DNA from: Levilactobacillus paucivorans
Lineage (GTDB): Bacteria > Bacillota > Bacilli > Lactobacillales > Lactobacillaceae
Length of the DNA: 64,000 nucleotides
NCBI RefSeq assembly: GCF_001437125.1
Contig: NZ_JQCA01000163.1
Coordinates: forward strand, 29,104-93,103
Direction: 5' to 3'
A program made the position numbers and the translations under genes. The stretch's first letter is position 1; every line of letters starts with the position of its first letter. Of this stretch, positions 28,817 through 39,264 are shown piece by piece. The notes beneath the pieces were generated by a model. It worked only from the letters and a program-made list of their open reading frames with translations, searched no databases and had not been told where the DNA came from.

Positions 28817-30154
28817 CTAGTCCTTCTCCTCACCCCACTGTTGCTTAAAGGCTGCCCGGGCCAGGAGCCAGCCTAGTAGACAGGTCACCACATCAGCAGC
28901 CGGTTGGGCCCAAATAATCCCGTGATAACCCAGTAGTCCCGCCCCAACAACAATGAATAAGTAGAAAGCAACTCCCTGCCGTGAGATAGACATCAAGAGA
29001 GCCGCTAGAGCCTTCCCTGTGCTCTGGAAGACCGTCGTGTACACTAACACTGCGCCTACGAACGGTGTCGTCGCGAGGAAGACGCGAAGCATATAGGTCC
29101 CCGCTGTGATGACGGCCTGGTCATGAAGAAAGAGGCCGATGATTTGTGGCGCGAAGACCATCAGGAGAACAGCAAAGACTAAGGCGTATCCGACCTCTAC
29201 CAGAAGATCAAAGCGGAGCACTTGTTTGAACCGTTTCTGATTTCTCGCCCCATAGGTATAACCAATCAACGGCTGGGCACCGAAGGCAAAACCAATCATG
29301 ACCAGCATGATAATCATATAAACCTTGAGGACAATTCCCATCGCCGCCACCCGTGTCGGGCCAAAACTCACCAGATAGCGATTCAAAACGGCCGTTCCGA
29401 ATGCCTGCATTAGATTAGTAATTGAACCTGGAATCCCAATCAAGAGCACTTGTCCTAAAAGTTGTCGGTTAATCCGACTCTGTCGCACATCAATCGTCAC
29501 GACCTGGCAATAGTGCCCGGTAAGCCAGACCAATAGGATGGCCGATATGCTATAACCAATCATCGTTGCCAAGGCAGCTCCGGCAGCCCCCATGCCGGCG
29601 GAAAAAATCAAAATAGGATCAAGAACAATGGTAACCACCGTTCCCACCATCGTTCCTATCATTGACTGGGTCGCAAACCCTTCAGTTCGAATCAGATTCC
29701 CTGGGACCATTGACACCATGATTGGCATGGCACCGAAGGTCATGAGATGGTAAAACTGCTCAGCATAGTGGTAAGTGGCCGGTGTTGCCCCGAACATCAC
29801 CAGAATGGGGCGGGTAAAGGCTAGCAGAAGAACCGTCACCAGTAGTCCTACCACAATCGCCCCGTAGAGACAAAAACTACTGACCCGCCTGGCCGTCTGA
29901 TAGTCCTTTTCCCCAAGCAGTCGCGAAATCAGGGAACTTCCCCCTAAACCGAAGATATCGCCGATCGCAATCAGAAGTGAAAATAATGGTGTGCAGAGTG
30001 CCACCCCGGCTACCAACGCCGTATTCTGCGTCTGTGAGACAAAGTATGTATCCGCCAAATTGTAAATCATACTAGCCACCATGCCCAGTACGACAGGCAA
30101 TGCCAGCTTAAAGTAGGCCCGCGGAACCGGTGCTTTTTCAAACAATTCTTCCAT
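28817..30154 (-). CDS. MATE-family multidrug/toxin efflux transporter
   Basis: Cation-coupled efflux protein of 445 residues with 12 predicted helices arranged as two homologous MatE halves. The first helix carries LALPVVLGMVASMIYNLADT and the following loop GLGGSSLISRLLGEKDY, both typical of the DinF/NorM-like branch. Substrates cannot be told. It lies alone between fusA and rpsJ on the minus strand, an accessory gene inside the ribosomal block. The RBS is weak (AGAGAAGTGA). Confidence 0.92.
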   Translation of the reverse strand: MEELFEKAPVPRAYFKLALPVVLGMVASMIYNLADTYFVSQTQNTALVAGVALCTPLFSLLIAIGDIFGLGGSSLISRLLGEKDYQTARRVSSFCLYGAIVVGLLVTVLLLAFTRPILVMFGATPATYHYAEQFYHLMTFGAMPIMVSMVPGNLIRTEGFATQSMIGTMVGTVVTIVLDPILIFSAGMGAAGAALATMIGYSISAILLVWLTGHYCQVVTIDVRQSRINRQLLGQVLLIGIPGSITNLMQAFGTAVLNRYLVSFGPTRVAAMGIVLKVYMIIMLVMIGFAFGAQPLIGYTYGARNQKRFKQVLRFDLLVEVGYALVFAVLLMVFAPQIIGLFLHDQAVITAGTYMLRVFLATTPFVGAVLVYTTVFQSTGKALAALLMSISRQGVAFYLFIVVGAGLLGYHGIIWAQPAADVVTCLLGWLLARAAFKQQWGEEKD

Positions 30155-30213
30155 TATATGGTCACTTCTCTCTTTTAAACTTATGCCTCACAAATTATAA
30201 CACGCTACCAAGG

Positions 30214-30246
30214 TACAAAAAAACGCCCCACCGTGAGGTAGGACGT
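30214..30246 (-). terminator. Terminator of the str operon (after fusA)
   Basis: An 11-bp stem with G-U pairs on the minus strand (arms near 30222-30232 and 30236-30246), followed by TTTTTTTG. Confidence 0.88.
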
Positions 30247-30266
30247 TCCTTTAAAGAAGAGTCGGA

Positions 30267-32366
30267 CTAGTCTTCGACTGGAGTACCGCCGTTCTTCTTG
30301 ATAATATCAGCTTGAACACTCTTTGGCGTTGGTTCGTAGTGGTCAAACGTCATGGTAAAGGTACCACGACCTTGAGAAGCAGAACGTAACGTCGTAGCGT
30401 AACCGAACATTTCGGATAACGGAACGAAGGAGTGAATCATTTGTGCGTTCCCACGAGCTTCCATACCATCGACCTTACCACGACGTGCGGTAACTTGGCC
30501 CATGATATCACCCATGTAGTCTTCTGGTACTAAAATATCAACCTTCATGATTGGTTCAAGGATGACAGGACCAGCAGACTTAACAGCGTTACGTAAAGCC
30601 AATGATGCGGCAACCTTGAAGGCTGCTTCACTAGAATCGACTTCATGGTAACTACCATCGTATAACTTGGCCTTAACATCAACCAATGGGTAACCGGCTA
30701 ACACACCGTTTGCCATGGCTTCTTGCAGACCTTGGTCAACTGAAGGGATAAATTCACGAGGAACAACCCCACCAACGATAGCGTCTTCGAATTCGTAACC
30801 CTTACCACGTTCGTTAGGTGTGAATTCGATCCAAACGTCACCATATTGACCTTTACCACCAGATTGACGAACGAACTTACCTTGGACCTTAGTTGGCTTC
30901 GTGAAGGCTTCACGGTAAGCAACTTGAGGAGCACCAATGTCCGCTTCAACCTTGAATTCACGCTTCATACGGTCAATGATGATGTCCAAGTGAAGTTCAC
31001 CCATCCCAGCAATCAGAGTTTCACCAGTTTCAGGGTTAGTTTCAGCCTTGAAAGTAGGGTCTTCTTCAGAAAGCTTTTGTAAGGCGTTGTTCATCTTGTC
31101 TTGGTCAGCCTTCGTCTTAGGTTCCACGGCAACCTGGATAACTGGATCTGGGAAGTTCATGGATTCCAAGTGAAGTGGGTGATCAGGATCAGTCAAAGAG
31201 TCACCAGTAGTGGTGTTCTTCAAACCAATGGCCCCGGCAATATCACCAGAGAAGACTTCTGGAATTTCTTGACGGTGATTGGAGTGCATTTGCAGCAGAC
31301 GTCCAACACGTTCACGCTTGTCTTTAGTGGCGTTCAAGACATATGAACCACCTTCCAAGGTACCGGAGTAAACCCGGATGTAAGTCAAACGACCAACGAA
31401 TGGGTCGGTGGCAACCTTGAATGCTAAGGCAGCGAATGGCGCGTCATCATCGGCACGCAACGTAACGGCTTCATCAGTGTCAGGAACAGTAGCGTTGTAT
31501 GGCTTAACATCCAATGGAGATGGTAAGTAGTCCACAACGGCGTCCATCAACATTTGAACACCCTTATCCTTGAAAGCAGAACCAGCGAAGACTGGGAACA
31601 TTTCCAGCTTCAAAGTAGCACGCCGGATAGCGGCCTTTAATTCTGCCTTGGTGATTTCTTCACCTTCAAGGTACTTTTCCATGATTTCATCATCAACGTC
31701 AGCGACGCTTTCGATGATGCCTTCATGGCGCTTTTCAGCTTCTTCCTTCATGTCGGCAGGAATTTCAACAGTGTCCCATGAGGAACCCAGTTCATCCTTG
31801 TCGTACACGTAGGCTTTCATTTCGATTAAGTCAACAACACCGGCGAAATCATCTTCGGCACCGATTGCCATTTGTAAAGCAACCGCGTTGGCTTGTAACC
31901 GGTCGTGAATGGAGTTAACTGAGAAGTCAAAGTCGGCACCCAGCTTATCCATCTTGTTCACGAACACGATACGAGGAACATCGAAATCTGAGGCTTGACG
32001 CCAAACAGTTTCGGTTTGTGGTTCAACACCGGCTTGACCGTCTAAGACGGTTACGGCACCATCAAGCACACGCAGAGAACGTTCAACTTCAACAGTGAAG
32101 TCCACGTGCCCTGGAGTATCGATGATGTTGATCCGGTGACCCTTCCATTCCGCAGTCGTAGCGGCAGAAGTGATCGTGATACCACGTTCTTGTTCTTGTT
32201 CCATCCAGTCCATTTGTGAAGCCCCATCGTGGGTTTCACCAATCTTGTGGATCTTACCAGTGTAATACAGGATACGCTCAGTGGTGGTCGTCTTACCAGC
32301 ATCGATGTGGGCCATGATACCGATATTACGAGTCTTATCAAGCGGGAATTCACGAGTATTAGCCAT
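30267..32366 (-). CDS. fusA: Elongation factor G
   Basis: Translocase GTPase of 699 residues. G1 [12 protein letters not shown]3 DTPGH and G4 NKMDKLG are intact, and the switch sequence is the canonical [11 protein letters not shown]. The C-terminal domains show the usual [15 protein letters not shown]. The frame is open to 32450, but ATG 32366 ([18 protein letters not shown]) is the family start, preceded by GAGGAG. A structured 190-bp gap separates it from rpsG. Confidence 0.98.
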   Translation of the reverse strand: MANTREFPLDKTRNIGIMAHIDAGKTTTTERILYYTGKIHKIGETHDGASQMDWMEQEQERGITITSAATTAEWKGHRINIIDTPGHVDFTVEVERSLRVLDGAVTVLDGQAGVEPQTETVWRQASDFDVPRIVFVNKMDKLGADFDFSVNSIHDRLQANAVALQMAIGAEDDFAGVVDLIEMKAYVYDKDELGSSWDTVEIPADMKEEAEKRHEGIIESVADVDDEIMEKYLEGEEITKAELKAAIRRATLKLEMFPVFAGSAFKDKGVQMLMDAVVDYLPSPLDVKPYNATVPDTDEAVTLRADDDAPFAALAFKVATDPFVGRLTYIRVYSGTLEGGSYVLNATKDKRERVGRLLQMHSNHRQEIPEVFSGDIAGAIGLKNTTTGDSLTDPDHPLHLESMNFPDPVIQVAVEPKTKADQDKMNNALQKLSEEDPTFKAETNPETGETLIAGMGELHLDIIIDRMKREFKVEADIGAPQVAYREAFTKPTKVQGKFVRQSGGKGQYGDVWIEFTPNERGKGYEFEDAIVGGVVPREFIPSVDQGLQEAMANGVLAGYPLVDVKAKLYDGSYHEVDSSEAAFKVAASLALRNAVKSAGPVILEPIMKVDILVPEDYMGDIMGQVTARRGKVDGMEARGNAQMIHSFVPLSEMFGYATTLRSASQGRGTFTMTFDHYEPTPKSVQADIIKKNGGTPVED

Positions 32367-32409
32367 GATTAATGTGTAACTCCTCTCAAAATTGATCGTA
32401 GATTGTGCC

Positions 32410-32448
32410 AAAAAGTGACTACTAACATCGCAAATGATTTTAGTAGCC
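32410..32448 (-). terminator. Terminator-like hairpin in the rpsG-fusA gap
   Basis: A 13-position hairpin (arms 32417-32429 and 32436-32448) followed on the minus strand by ACTTTTTGG, about 45 nt before the fusA start. It may attenuate fusA relative to rpsL-rpsG. A second stem CTCTAAC/GTTAGAG lies upstream of it, near 32480-32517. Confidence 0.6.
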
Positions 32449-32556
32449 ACCTCTGGATTAAAGGATTACTCCCTTAAGTTAGAGGCAAGAGAGTCATGAG
32501 ACACTCCGCTCTAACATTTTATCACACCGCGATTAAAAACAGTGCGATGGCTGCTC

Positions 32557-33027
32557 CTACCAACGGTAGTGGGCGAAGGCACGGTTAGCATCTGCCATCC
32601 GGTGAGTGTCTTCACGCTTCTTAACAGCAGCACCCGTGTTGTTGGCAGCATCCATGATTTCACGCGCTAAGCGTTCAACCATCGTGTGTTCACCACGTAA
32701 ACGAGAGTACTGTACCATCCAACGAAGACCAAGAGTCGTCCGACGATCTGGACGAACTTCGATTGGGACTTGGTAGTTTGATCCACCAACCCGGCGAGCC
32801 TTGACTTCCAAGACTGGCATAACATTCTTCATTGCTTCTTCGAAGACTTCCACTGGATCGTTACCAGTTTCGTTCTTAATGATGTCGAAGGCACCATAAA
32901 TGATTTTAGTTGAAGTTCCGCGTTTCCCATCCATCATCGTGTGGTTAATCAAACGAGTAACCAACTTTGAGTTGTAAATTGGATCAGGAAGGACTTCACG
33001 CTTTTGTACAATTCCTTTTCTAGGCAT
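32557..33027 (-). CDS. rpsG: 30S ribosomal protein S7
   Basis: Primary 16S head-binding protein at the E site, 156 residues. It has [38 protein letters not shown] and the C-terminal [20 protein letters not shown]. Second gene of the str operon. Confidence 0.98.
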   Translation of the reverse strand: MPRKGIVQKREVLPDPIYNSKLVTRLINHTMMDGKRGTSTKIIYGAFDIIKNETGNDPVEVFEEAMKNVMPVLEVKARRVGGSNYQVPIEVRPDRRTTLGLRWMVQYSRLRGEHTMVERLAREIMDAANNTGAAVKKREDTHRMADANRAFAHYRW

Positions 33028-33100
33028 TATATTATCCTCCTTGAATATTGTTTAGTAACTGCTTGACGGCATCCGTGCAAGTCAGTTAATGTCGTGATTC

Positions 33101-33514
33101 TTAATCCTTAGGCTTCTTGGTACCGTACTTAGAACGACTTTGACGACGGTCGGTAACACCGGCAGTATCAAGCGCACCACGGATGATGTGGTAACGAACC
33201 CCAGGTAAATCCTTCACCCGGCCACCACGAATTAAGACAACACTATGTTCTTGAAGGTTATGACCAATACCAGGAATGTAAGCAGTCACTTCAATTAAGT
33301 TTGACAACCGTACACGTGCATATTTCCGTAAAGCTGCGTTAGGCTTCTTAGGTGTCATGGTACCGACACGGGTAGCAACCCCACGCTTTTGAGGAGCAGG
33401 ATTCTTAACTTGAGCTTTTTTGTAACTGTTATACCCGTAGTTTAAAGCTGGGGCATCTGATTTAGAACTATTAGATTTACGACCTTTACGCACCAATTGG
33501 TTGATAGTAGGCAT
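33101..33514 (-). CDS. rpsL: 30S ribosomal protein S12
   Basis: Decoding-centre protein of 137 residues. [30 protein letters not shown] and [19 protein letters not shown] are present. The streptomycin-resistance positions read as wild type (Lys in TPKKPN and Lys in GRVKDLPG). First gene of the str operon. Confidence 0.98.
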   Translation of the reverse strand: MPTINQLVRKGRKSNSSKSDAPALNYGYNSYKKAQVKNPAPQKRGVATRVGTMTPKKPNAALRKYARVRLSNLIEVTAYIPGIGHNLQEHSVVLIRGGRVKDLPGVRYHIIRGALDTAGVTDRRQSRSKYGTKKPKD

Positions 33515-33563
33515 CTAACTAGTCCTCCTTTCTGTATTCTGATAGAGTTTAAGTCCACACATC

Positions 33564-33684
33564 CAGGTGGTTCATTTTTTTGAAAGAAAAAAGCCACCTA
33601 GACGGGGGATCTAATTGAAGTGTCCCTCCCGCCGTCAGTCAGCATGTCTGGTAAGTTACCCGAGACCTGTCTGCGAAAAGCACC
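33564..33684 (-). promoter_or_regulatory. rpsL leader with two hairpins, possible attenuator
   Basis: On the minus strand, a stem GACGG-GGGA / TCCC-CCGTC with one bulged base (33601-33609 with 33627-33636) is followed by TAGGTGGC and TTTTTT. The same AGGTGG and T-run can instead pair with AAAAAA and CCACCT downstream (arms 33594-33599 and 33565-33570), a competing hairpin. Confidence 0.55.
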
Positions 33685-33690
33685 TTGAAT

Positions 33691-33719
33691 AGAATACCAT
33701 GCCAGAAAACCAATGTCAA
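33691..33719 (-). promoter_or_regulatory. str operon promoter
   Basis: Perfect TTGACA (33714-33719), a 17-bp spacer and TATTCT (33691-33696), with TGG before the -10. Confidence 0.88.
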
Positions 33720-33788
33720 TAAGGGTTGCCACAATTCTCTGGAAACAATCTGGCATTTTTCACGGAGGTATCTAAGAGGTGATCACAA

Positions 33789-34442
33789 ATGTCGACTTTT
33801 CTCCTATTCTGTTATGGCTGTTGCTTTGGGTCTTTGATCTGTGCCACCAGCGATCGCTATGCCCGTCACGAATCCCCCTACTTTCCACGCTCACACTGTG
33901 ACACCTGCCAAATGCCACTCCGGCCCTGGCAACTCATTCCCATTCTAAGCTACCTCTACCAACGAGGCCACTGCCACACTTGTGGTGCAGTGATCCCGTT
34001 GCAAGTCCTGGTCGTCGAAGTCGCCGGCGGCTGGTTAGCCACCACCATTACTGGCCCAGCCACCCTACTTGCTGTGGCCTGGCTCTACCTGTGGACCTAC
34101 GCCGCATTGTGTGACGCGGCCACCCAAACTTTTCCTGGTATTATCAGTTGGTTAAGCCTTCCCGTGCTGTTCTGGTCAGCTGGCCCACTTGTCTGGGGAC
34201 TCGGCGCTCTCTGGCTCCTTGGTATCCACTTCATTTGGCTACACCTTTCCCGACCACTTATCGGTGACGGCGACCTGGAGTTTATCGGCCTCTATGCTCT
34301 GGCTTTTGGCGTACAAACGACGGCCTGGTGGCTACTCACCGCCTGTCTCTTGGCACTGCTGCACCATCGCCAGTTTTCTGGGCGGATTGCCCTTCTCCCC
34401 TATCTAACCATTAGTGCCTTAGGCTGGTGGCTCTGGTCCTAG
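33789..34442 (+). CDS. comC: A24-family prepilin peptidase (ComC/PilD type)
   Basis: Membrane aspartic peptidase of 217 residues that cleaves and may N-methylate type IV pilin-like precursors, here probably the ComG competence pseudopilins. It has a zinc-type N-terminal domain with Cys37/Cys40 and Cys62/Cys65, catalytic Asp109 in ALCDA and Asp162 in GDGD, and six or so helices. RBS GAGGTGAT. It is opposite to its neighbours, between rpsL and rpoC. An IS30 element begins two bases after its stop. Length is normal, so the protein looks intact. Confidence 0.88.
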   Translation: MSTFLLFCYGCCFGSLICATSDRYARHESPYFPRSHCDTCQMPLRPWQLIPILSYLYQRGHCHTCGAVIPLQVLVVEVAGGWLATTITGPATLLAVAWLYLWTYAALCDAATQTFPGIISWLSLPVLFWSAGPLVWGLGALWLLGIHFIWLHLSRPLIGDGDLEFIGLYALAFGVQTTAWWLLTACLLALLHHRQFSGRIALLPYLTISALGWWLWS

Positions 34443-34444
34443 AC

Positions 34445-35536
34445 GACGAATTGTCAAACCAAGTGCAACACTTTATCAAATAAAACTTCTTCAGGGGTAC
34501 AGTAGTCTAGAACCTTTCTCGGACGGTGGTTTAGCTGCCATTGGCAACTCTTAACTTCCTCGTCCGTTCGCGGTTCCAGACTTTTATTTTTAGGGAAGTA
34601 TTCTCGAATCAAACCATTCGTATTCTCGTTTGTGCCTCGTTGCTGAGGTGCATATGGATCTGGCCAGTAGATAGTAACACCAAGTTTTTCACGGATTTCC
34701 GCTAAGTTCAAAAACTCTGTTCCATGGTCCGGAGTAAGTGAAAGAACAAATTCCTTAGGAATTTGATCAAACATTGTTGTGAGGGCTTCATTCACTGATT
34801 GACCATTCTTTCGTTTGGCCTTTTGAATCAAAGTGTATCGAATTAGTCGCTCTACCGCAGTCACTAGAACGGACTCACCGACGTTACCAAGAATGGTATC
34901 TATCTCCCAATCACCAATTCTAGTACGGTTGTTAACAAAATTAGGTCGTTCTTGAATAGGAATATAGTCCACCTTAGGTTCTCGATGTTTACGGTCTCCG
35001 GGGTGATGCCGCTTTCGACCCTTGTGTCTGAGATTCCGTCGAATCCCTGTATCTCCATGTGAAGAGAACGGTAAATTCAAATTGTGGTTTTCAATGTGTC
35101 GATAAATCGTGTTGTAACTAACTGTCACTTTGTTTTCTAACTTCAGGCGTTGAGAGATCTGTTGCGGGGACCAGTGATGTTCACGAATCATTTCAATTAC
35201 TTGAGCACATACTTCTGGGAGCTGTTCTAGAAGTCTTGGTTTATGACTGTGCTGTCTCCTGGAGTGATAAGATGCTTGGGCTTCAGAAGGAGAATAATGC
35301 CGTGGTATTCGGCGAATTTCCCTAGAGATAGTGCTTGGTGAACGGTGTAGCCGTAAGGCTACACCTCGGATAGATAGACCTCTTGCCAATAATTCCAGAA
35401 TACTTTCTCGTTCTTTTATAGTAAGATGGTGATAGCCCATAGCGAGCACTCCTTTACTTTTCTTGGTCGTTAAGTAATTGTACCCGCTATGGGTCTTTTT
35501 ATTCAATTAGTGTTGCACTTCAATTGTAAATTCGTC
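34445..35536 (-). mobile_element. IS30-family insertion sequence (ISLpl1-like), complete
   Basis: A 1092-bp element with 28-bp imperfect inverted repeats at 34445-34472 and 35509-35536 (about 23 of 28 identical; outermost GACGAATT on both). It is flanked by AC on both sides (34443-34444 and 35537-35538), a candidate 2-bp target duplication. It holds one intact transposase gene. It lies between comC and the rpoC terminator and disrupts no gene. Confidence 0.88.
34454..35440 (-). CDS. IS30-family transposase
   Basis: DDE transposase of 328 residues from the ATG at 35440 (MGYHHLTIKERESILELLAR), preceded by AAAGGAG; the frame stays open to 35506. An N-terminal HTH (SIRGVALRLHRSPSTISREI) is followed by a second DNA-binding helix (HHWSPQQISQRL). 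The catalytic core has Asp in IGDWEIDTILG, Asp in LTPDHGTEF and Glu in RGTNENTNGLIREYFPK. It appears complete and possibly active. Confidence 0.95.
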   Translation of the reverse strand: MGYHHLTIKERESILELLARGLSIRGVALRLHRSPSTISREIRRIPRHYSPSEAQASYHSRRQHSHKPRLLEQLPEVCAQVIEMIREHHWSPQQISQRLKLENKVTVSYNTIYRHIENHNLNLPFSSHGDTGIRRNLRHKGRKRHHPGDRKHREPKVDYIPIQERPNFVNNRTRIGDWEIDTILGNVGESVLVTAVERLIRYTLIQKAKRKNGQSVNEALTTMFDQIPKEFVLSLTPDHGTEFLNLAEIREKLGVTIYWPDPYAPQQRGTNENTNGLIREYFPKNKSLEPRTDEEVKSCQWQLNHRPRKVLDYCTPEEVLFDKVLHLV

Positions 35537-35542
35537 ACAAAC

Positions 35543-35571
35543 AAAAAGGACCCGCCATCTATGACGAGTCC
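35543..35571 (-). terminator. rpoBC terminator
   Basis: A 9-bp stem (35548-35556 with 35563-35571) with U-G pairs on the minus strand, then TTTTTG. It lies 7 bp from the IS end. Confidence 0.85.
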
Positions 35572-35595
35572 CCCGACTAAGTCGCTTAACCGAAG

Positions 35596-38500
35596 TTAGG
35601 CTTGAGAGTCTTCTTGCATTTGCTTTTCCAAATCGCTGATCGAGTAGACGCCTTCGGTTGACGAACCGCCAACTTCCTTGGGCTTGATCTGACGGTAATC
35701 TGGCATCCCAGTACCGGCAGGAATAATCTTCCCAATAATAACGTTTTCCTTCAAACCAACTAATGGGTCGTTCTTGCCTCGAATAGCAGCATCGGTCAAG
35801 ACACGCGTCGTTTCTTGGAAGGAAGCGGCTGATAAGAAACTGTTCGTTTCCAGGGCAGCCTTGGTGATCCCCAAGATAACTGGACGAGCCGTAGCGGCGA
35901 TCCCACCAGAGATTAACGTCTGGTAGTTAGCGCGCCGGAAGTCTTGAATATCCATCAAAGTCCCAGGTAAGACATCGGTATCGCCCGGATCCATGATCCG
36001 AACCTTCCGAAGCATCTGACGAACAATGATTTCAACGTGCTTATCACTGATGGCCACACCTTGCATCCGGTAAACACGTTGTACTTCGCCTAAGATATAG
36101 GTTTCAGTAGACAACACGTCACGAACACGCAGAAGTTCCTTAGGATCAACAGACCCATAGTTCAAGGCAGCACCACGGTGGATAAAGTCGCCTTCAGAAA
36201 CCCGCATGCGGGCAGTGATTGGTAACTTGTAACTCCGAGTGTCAGCCTCACCCTTAATCGTAACTTCCTTGACACGGTCAGCTGGGTTTTCTTCGATTGA
36301 TTCAACCGTCCCAGTAACTTCAGTGATCTCAGCTTTACCTTTAGGGTTCCGAGATTCAAACAATTCTTGAACACGAGGAAGCCCTTGGGTGATATCTTCG
36401 TTCCCGGCAACACCACCGGTATGGAAGTTACGCATGGTTAATTGCGTCCCTGGTTCACCGATAGATTGTGCGGCAACAGTTCCGACTGCTTCACCAACTT
36501 CAACTTCGTCACCGGTAGCCATGTTACGGCCATAACAGTGTTCACAAACACCGTGTTCAGTGTTACAAGTGAAGGCGGAGCGAATCGTGACCTCTTCAAC
36601 ACCGGCATCAACAATCTTTTGTGCCGTGTCTTCAACGATCATTTGGTTCTTTGGCACGATGACGTCACCGGTCTTAGGATCGATAACTGACTTCTGCGTG
36701 TAACGGCCGAGAATTCGGTCGTACAGAGGTTCGATCATTTCGTTACCATCAGTGATGGCCCGAATCTTCAAACCACGGTCAGTCCCACAGTCCTTTTCCC
36801 GAATGATAACATCTTGCGCCACATCGACCAGACGCCGAGTCAGGTAACCTGAGTTGGCGGTCTTGAGGGCCGTATCGGTCATCCCTTTACGAGCACCATG
36901 GGTCGAAATGAACATTTCCATAACCGTCAGGCCTTCACGGAAGTTAGACGTGATAGGCAGTTCCATGATGTCCCCACTAGGTGCGGCCATCAATCCACGC
37001 ATACCAGCTAATTGCGTAAAGTTAGAAATGTTACCACGGGCACCAGAATCACTCATCATAAAGATAGGGTTCTGTTGGTCGAAACTGTGGATCAGTGCGT
37101 TTTGAATGTCATCCTTGGCATCGTTCCAGATCCCAATGACTCGTTCGTAACGTTCGTGGTCCGTAATCAACCCACGCCGGAATTGCTTCGTTACCGTCGC
37201 AACCTGTTTGTGGGCAGCTTCGATAATTTCTGGCTTTTCCTTCAAGTCGGTAACGTCGACCATCCCAACCGTTAACCCAGACTTCGTAGATTCGTCGTAA
37301 CCCAAATCCTTGATCCGGTCCAACAACTTAGAGGTTTCAGTAACCTTGTATTGTTGGTAAACGGCCGCGATAATGTCGGACAAGAAGCCCTTCTTGAACG
37401 GTCCGATTAATTCGGCATTTTGCAAGTAGTCATGAATGTCTTCGCCCGGTGCCAAGAAGTACTTGTCAGGGACGTAACCATTCAAGTTTGTATTAGTAGG
37501 TTCATTCAAGTATGGGAACGACTGTGGCAGGATGTTGTTAAAGATCAACTTCCCAACAGTCGTTACCATGATCTTGGTGCGTTGATCATCGGTGAATGGC
37601 TTGTCTGGCATGGAAGAAACCTGAACACCGACACGACTGTGCCAGTGAACCAAACCGTTCCGGTAAGCCAGAACAGCTTCGTTGAGGTCGGTAAAGATCA
37701 TACCTTCCCCTTCACGGTTGTCTTCTTCCATCGTCAGGTAGTAGTTCCCGATAACCATATCTTGTGAAGGCGCAACGACTGGCTTACCACTGGCAGGTGC
37801 CAGGATATGGTGAGCAGCCAACATCAGCAGACGTGCTTCAGCTTGTGCTTCGTCGGATAAAGGCACGTGGATGGCCATTTGGTCCCCATCGAAATCGGCA
37901 TTGTAAGCTTCACAAGCCAATGGGTGAAGACGCATTGCCTTACCACTAACCAAGACTGGTTCAAACGCTTGAATCCCTAAACGGTGAAGCGTAGGGGCCC
38001 GGTTCAACAGAACAGGGTGTTCCTTGATAACATCTTCAAGAACATTGAAGACATCGTCATCTTCACGGTCAATCTGGCGCTTGGCATTCTTAATGTTAGA
38101 AGCCAAGCCACGCGCAACGAGTTCCTTCATGATGAATGGCCGGAATAATTCCAAAGCCATTGGCACTGGGAGACCCATTTGGTTGAACTTGAGGGAAGGA
38201 CCAACGTCAATAACGGAACGACCAGAGTAGTCAACCCGCTTCCCTAACAAGTTTTGACGGAAACGCCCTTGCTTCCCTTTCAACATGTGTGAAAGAGACT
38301 TCAATGGACGGTTACCAGGACCAGCAACTGGACGGCCACGACGACCGTTATCGATCAAGGCGTCAACGGCTTCTTGAAGCATCCGCTTTTCGTTTTGAAC
38401 GATAATACCAGGTGCATTTAAGTCTAACAAACGCTTCAACCGGCTATTCCGGTTGATAACCCGCCGGTACAAGTCATTAAGGTCAGACGTTGCGAAACGT

Positions 38501-39243
38501 CCCCCTTCGAGTTGTACCATTGGCCGTAAGTCAGGTGGGATTACCGGAATAGCATCCATTACCATCCATTCAGGACGGTTATCAGATGTCACGAAGGCTT
38601 CCAAGATGTCCAAACGACGAACGGCACGCGTCCGCTTTTGGCCAGTAGCATCCTTCAATTGTTCCTTTAATTCCGTGACTTCTTTATCTAAATCGACGGC
38701 CATCAATAACTTCTTGATGGCTTCGGCACCCATTTCAGCCTTGAAGGCTTGGCTACCGTATTCTACGAGCTTGTCACGGTAATCACGTTCGGAAAGGAGT
38801 TGTTTCTTTTCCAAAGGTGTATCACCGGGATCAAGAACAACGTAGGATGCGAAGTAGATGATTTCTTCCAGGGCACGGGGGCTCATGTCTAAGACAAGAC
38901 CCATCCGACTTGGAATACCCTTGAAGTACCAGATGTGGGTTACAGGAGCTGCTAATTCAATATGGCCCATCCGTTCACGACGAACCTTAGAACGCGTAAC
39001 TTCAACCCCACAACGGTCACAAACGACACCCTTGTAACGGATCCGTTTGTACTTCCCACAGGCACATTCCCAGTCCTTAGTAGGACCGAAAATCCGCTCG
39101 TCGAAAAGTCCATCTTTTTCAGGCTTTAACGTCCGGTAGTTGATGGTTTCAGGCTTTTTAACTTCCCCGTAAGACCAGCTACGGATCTTATCAGGTGAAG
39201 CCAGCCCGATCTGCATGCTTTCGAACTTATTGACATCGACCAA
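35596..39243 (-). CDS. rpoC: RNA polymerase beta' subunit (TTG start)
   Basis: Catalytic subunit of 1215 residues. The N-terminal zinc site [20 protein letters not shown], the active-site Mg motif [12 protein letters not shown] and the second zinc cluster [11 protein letters not shown] are present. It lacks the long C-terminal insert of Gram-negatives, as expected for Firmicutes. TTG start, seven bases after GGGAGG. It follows rpoB by 21 bp. Confidence 0.98.
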   Translation of the reverse strand: MVDVNKFESMQIGLASPDKIRSWSYGEVKKPETINYRTLKPEKDGLFDERIFGPTKDWECACGKYKRIRYKGVVCDRCGVEVTRSKVRRERMGHIELAAPVTHIWYFKGIPSRMGLVLDMSPRALEEIIYFASYVVLDPGDTPLEKKQLLSERDYRDKLVEYGSQAFKAEMGAEAIKKLLMAVDLDKEVTELKEQLKDATGQKRTRAVRRLDILEAFVTSDNRPEWMVMDAIPVIPPDLRPMVQLEGGRFATSDLNDLYRRVINRNSRLKRLLDLNAPGIIVQNEKRMLQEAVDALIDNGRRGRPVAGPGNRPLKSLSHMLKGKQGRFRQNLLGKRVDYSGRSVIDVGPSLKFNQMGLPVPMALELFRPFIMKELVARGLASNIKNAKRQIDREDDDVFNVLEDVIKEHPVLLNRAPTLHRLGIQAFEPVLVSGKAMRLHPLACEAYNADFDGDQMAIHVPLSDEAQAEARLLMLAAHHILAPASGKPVVAPSQDMVIGNYYLTMEEDNREGEGMIFTDLNEAVLAYRNGLVHWHSRVGVQVSSMPDKPFTDDQRTKIMVTTVGKLIFNNILPQSFPYLNEPTNTNLNGYVPDKYFLAPGEDIHDYLQNAELIGPFKKGFLSDIIAAVYQQYKVTETSKLLDRIKDLGYDESTKSGLTVGMVDVTDLKEKPEIIEAAHKQVATVTKQFRRGLITDHERYERVIGIWNDAKDDIQNALIHSFDQQNPIFMMSDSGARGNISNFTQLAGMRGLMAAPSGDIMELPITSNFREGLTVMEMFISTHGARKGMTDTALKTANSGYLTRRLVDVAQDVIIREKDCGTDRGLKIRAITDGNEMIEPLYDRILGRYTQKSVIDPKTGDVIVPKNQMIVEDTAQKIVDAGVEEVTIRSAFTCNTEHGVCEHCYGRNMATGDEVEVGEAVGTVAAQSIGEPGTQLTMRNFHTGGVAGNEDITQGLPRVQELFESRNPKGKAEITEVTGTVESIEENPADRVKEVTIKGEADTRSYKLPITARMRVSEGDFIHRGAALNYGSVDPKELLRVRDVLSTETYILGEVQRVYRMQGVAISDKHVEIIVRQMLRKVRIMDPGDTDVLPGTLMDIQDFRRANYQTLISGGIAATARPVILGITKAALETNSFLSAASFQETTRVLTDAAIRGKNDPLVGLKENVIIGKIIPAGTGMPDYRQIKPKEVGGSSTEGVYSISDLEKQMQEDSQA

Positions 39244-39264
39244 AGAAGCGACCTCCCTTATTAA

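Noticed and set aside
34445..35536. IS insertion as a disruption of comC
   Set aside because: comC has a stop before the IS and a normal length with both catalytic aspartates.
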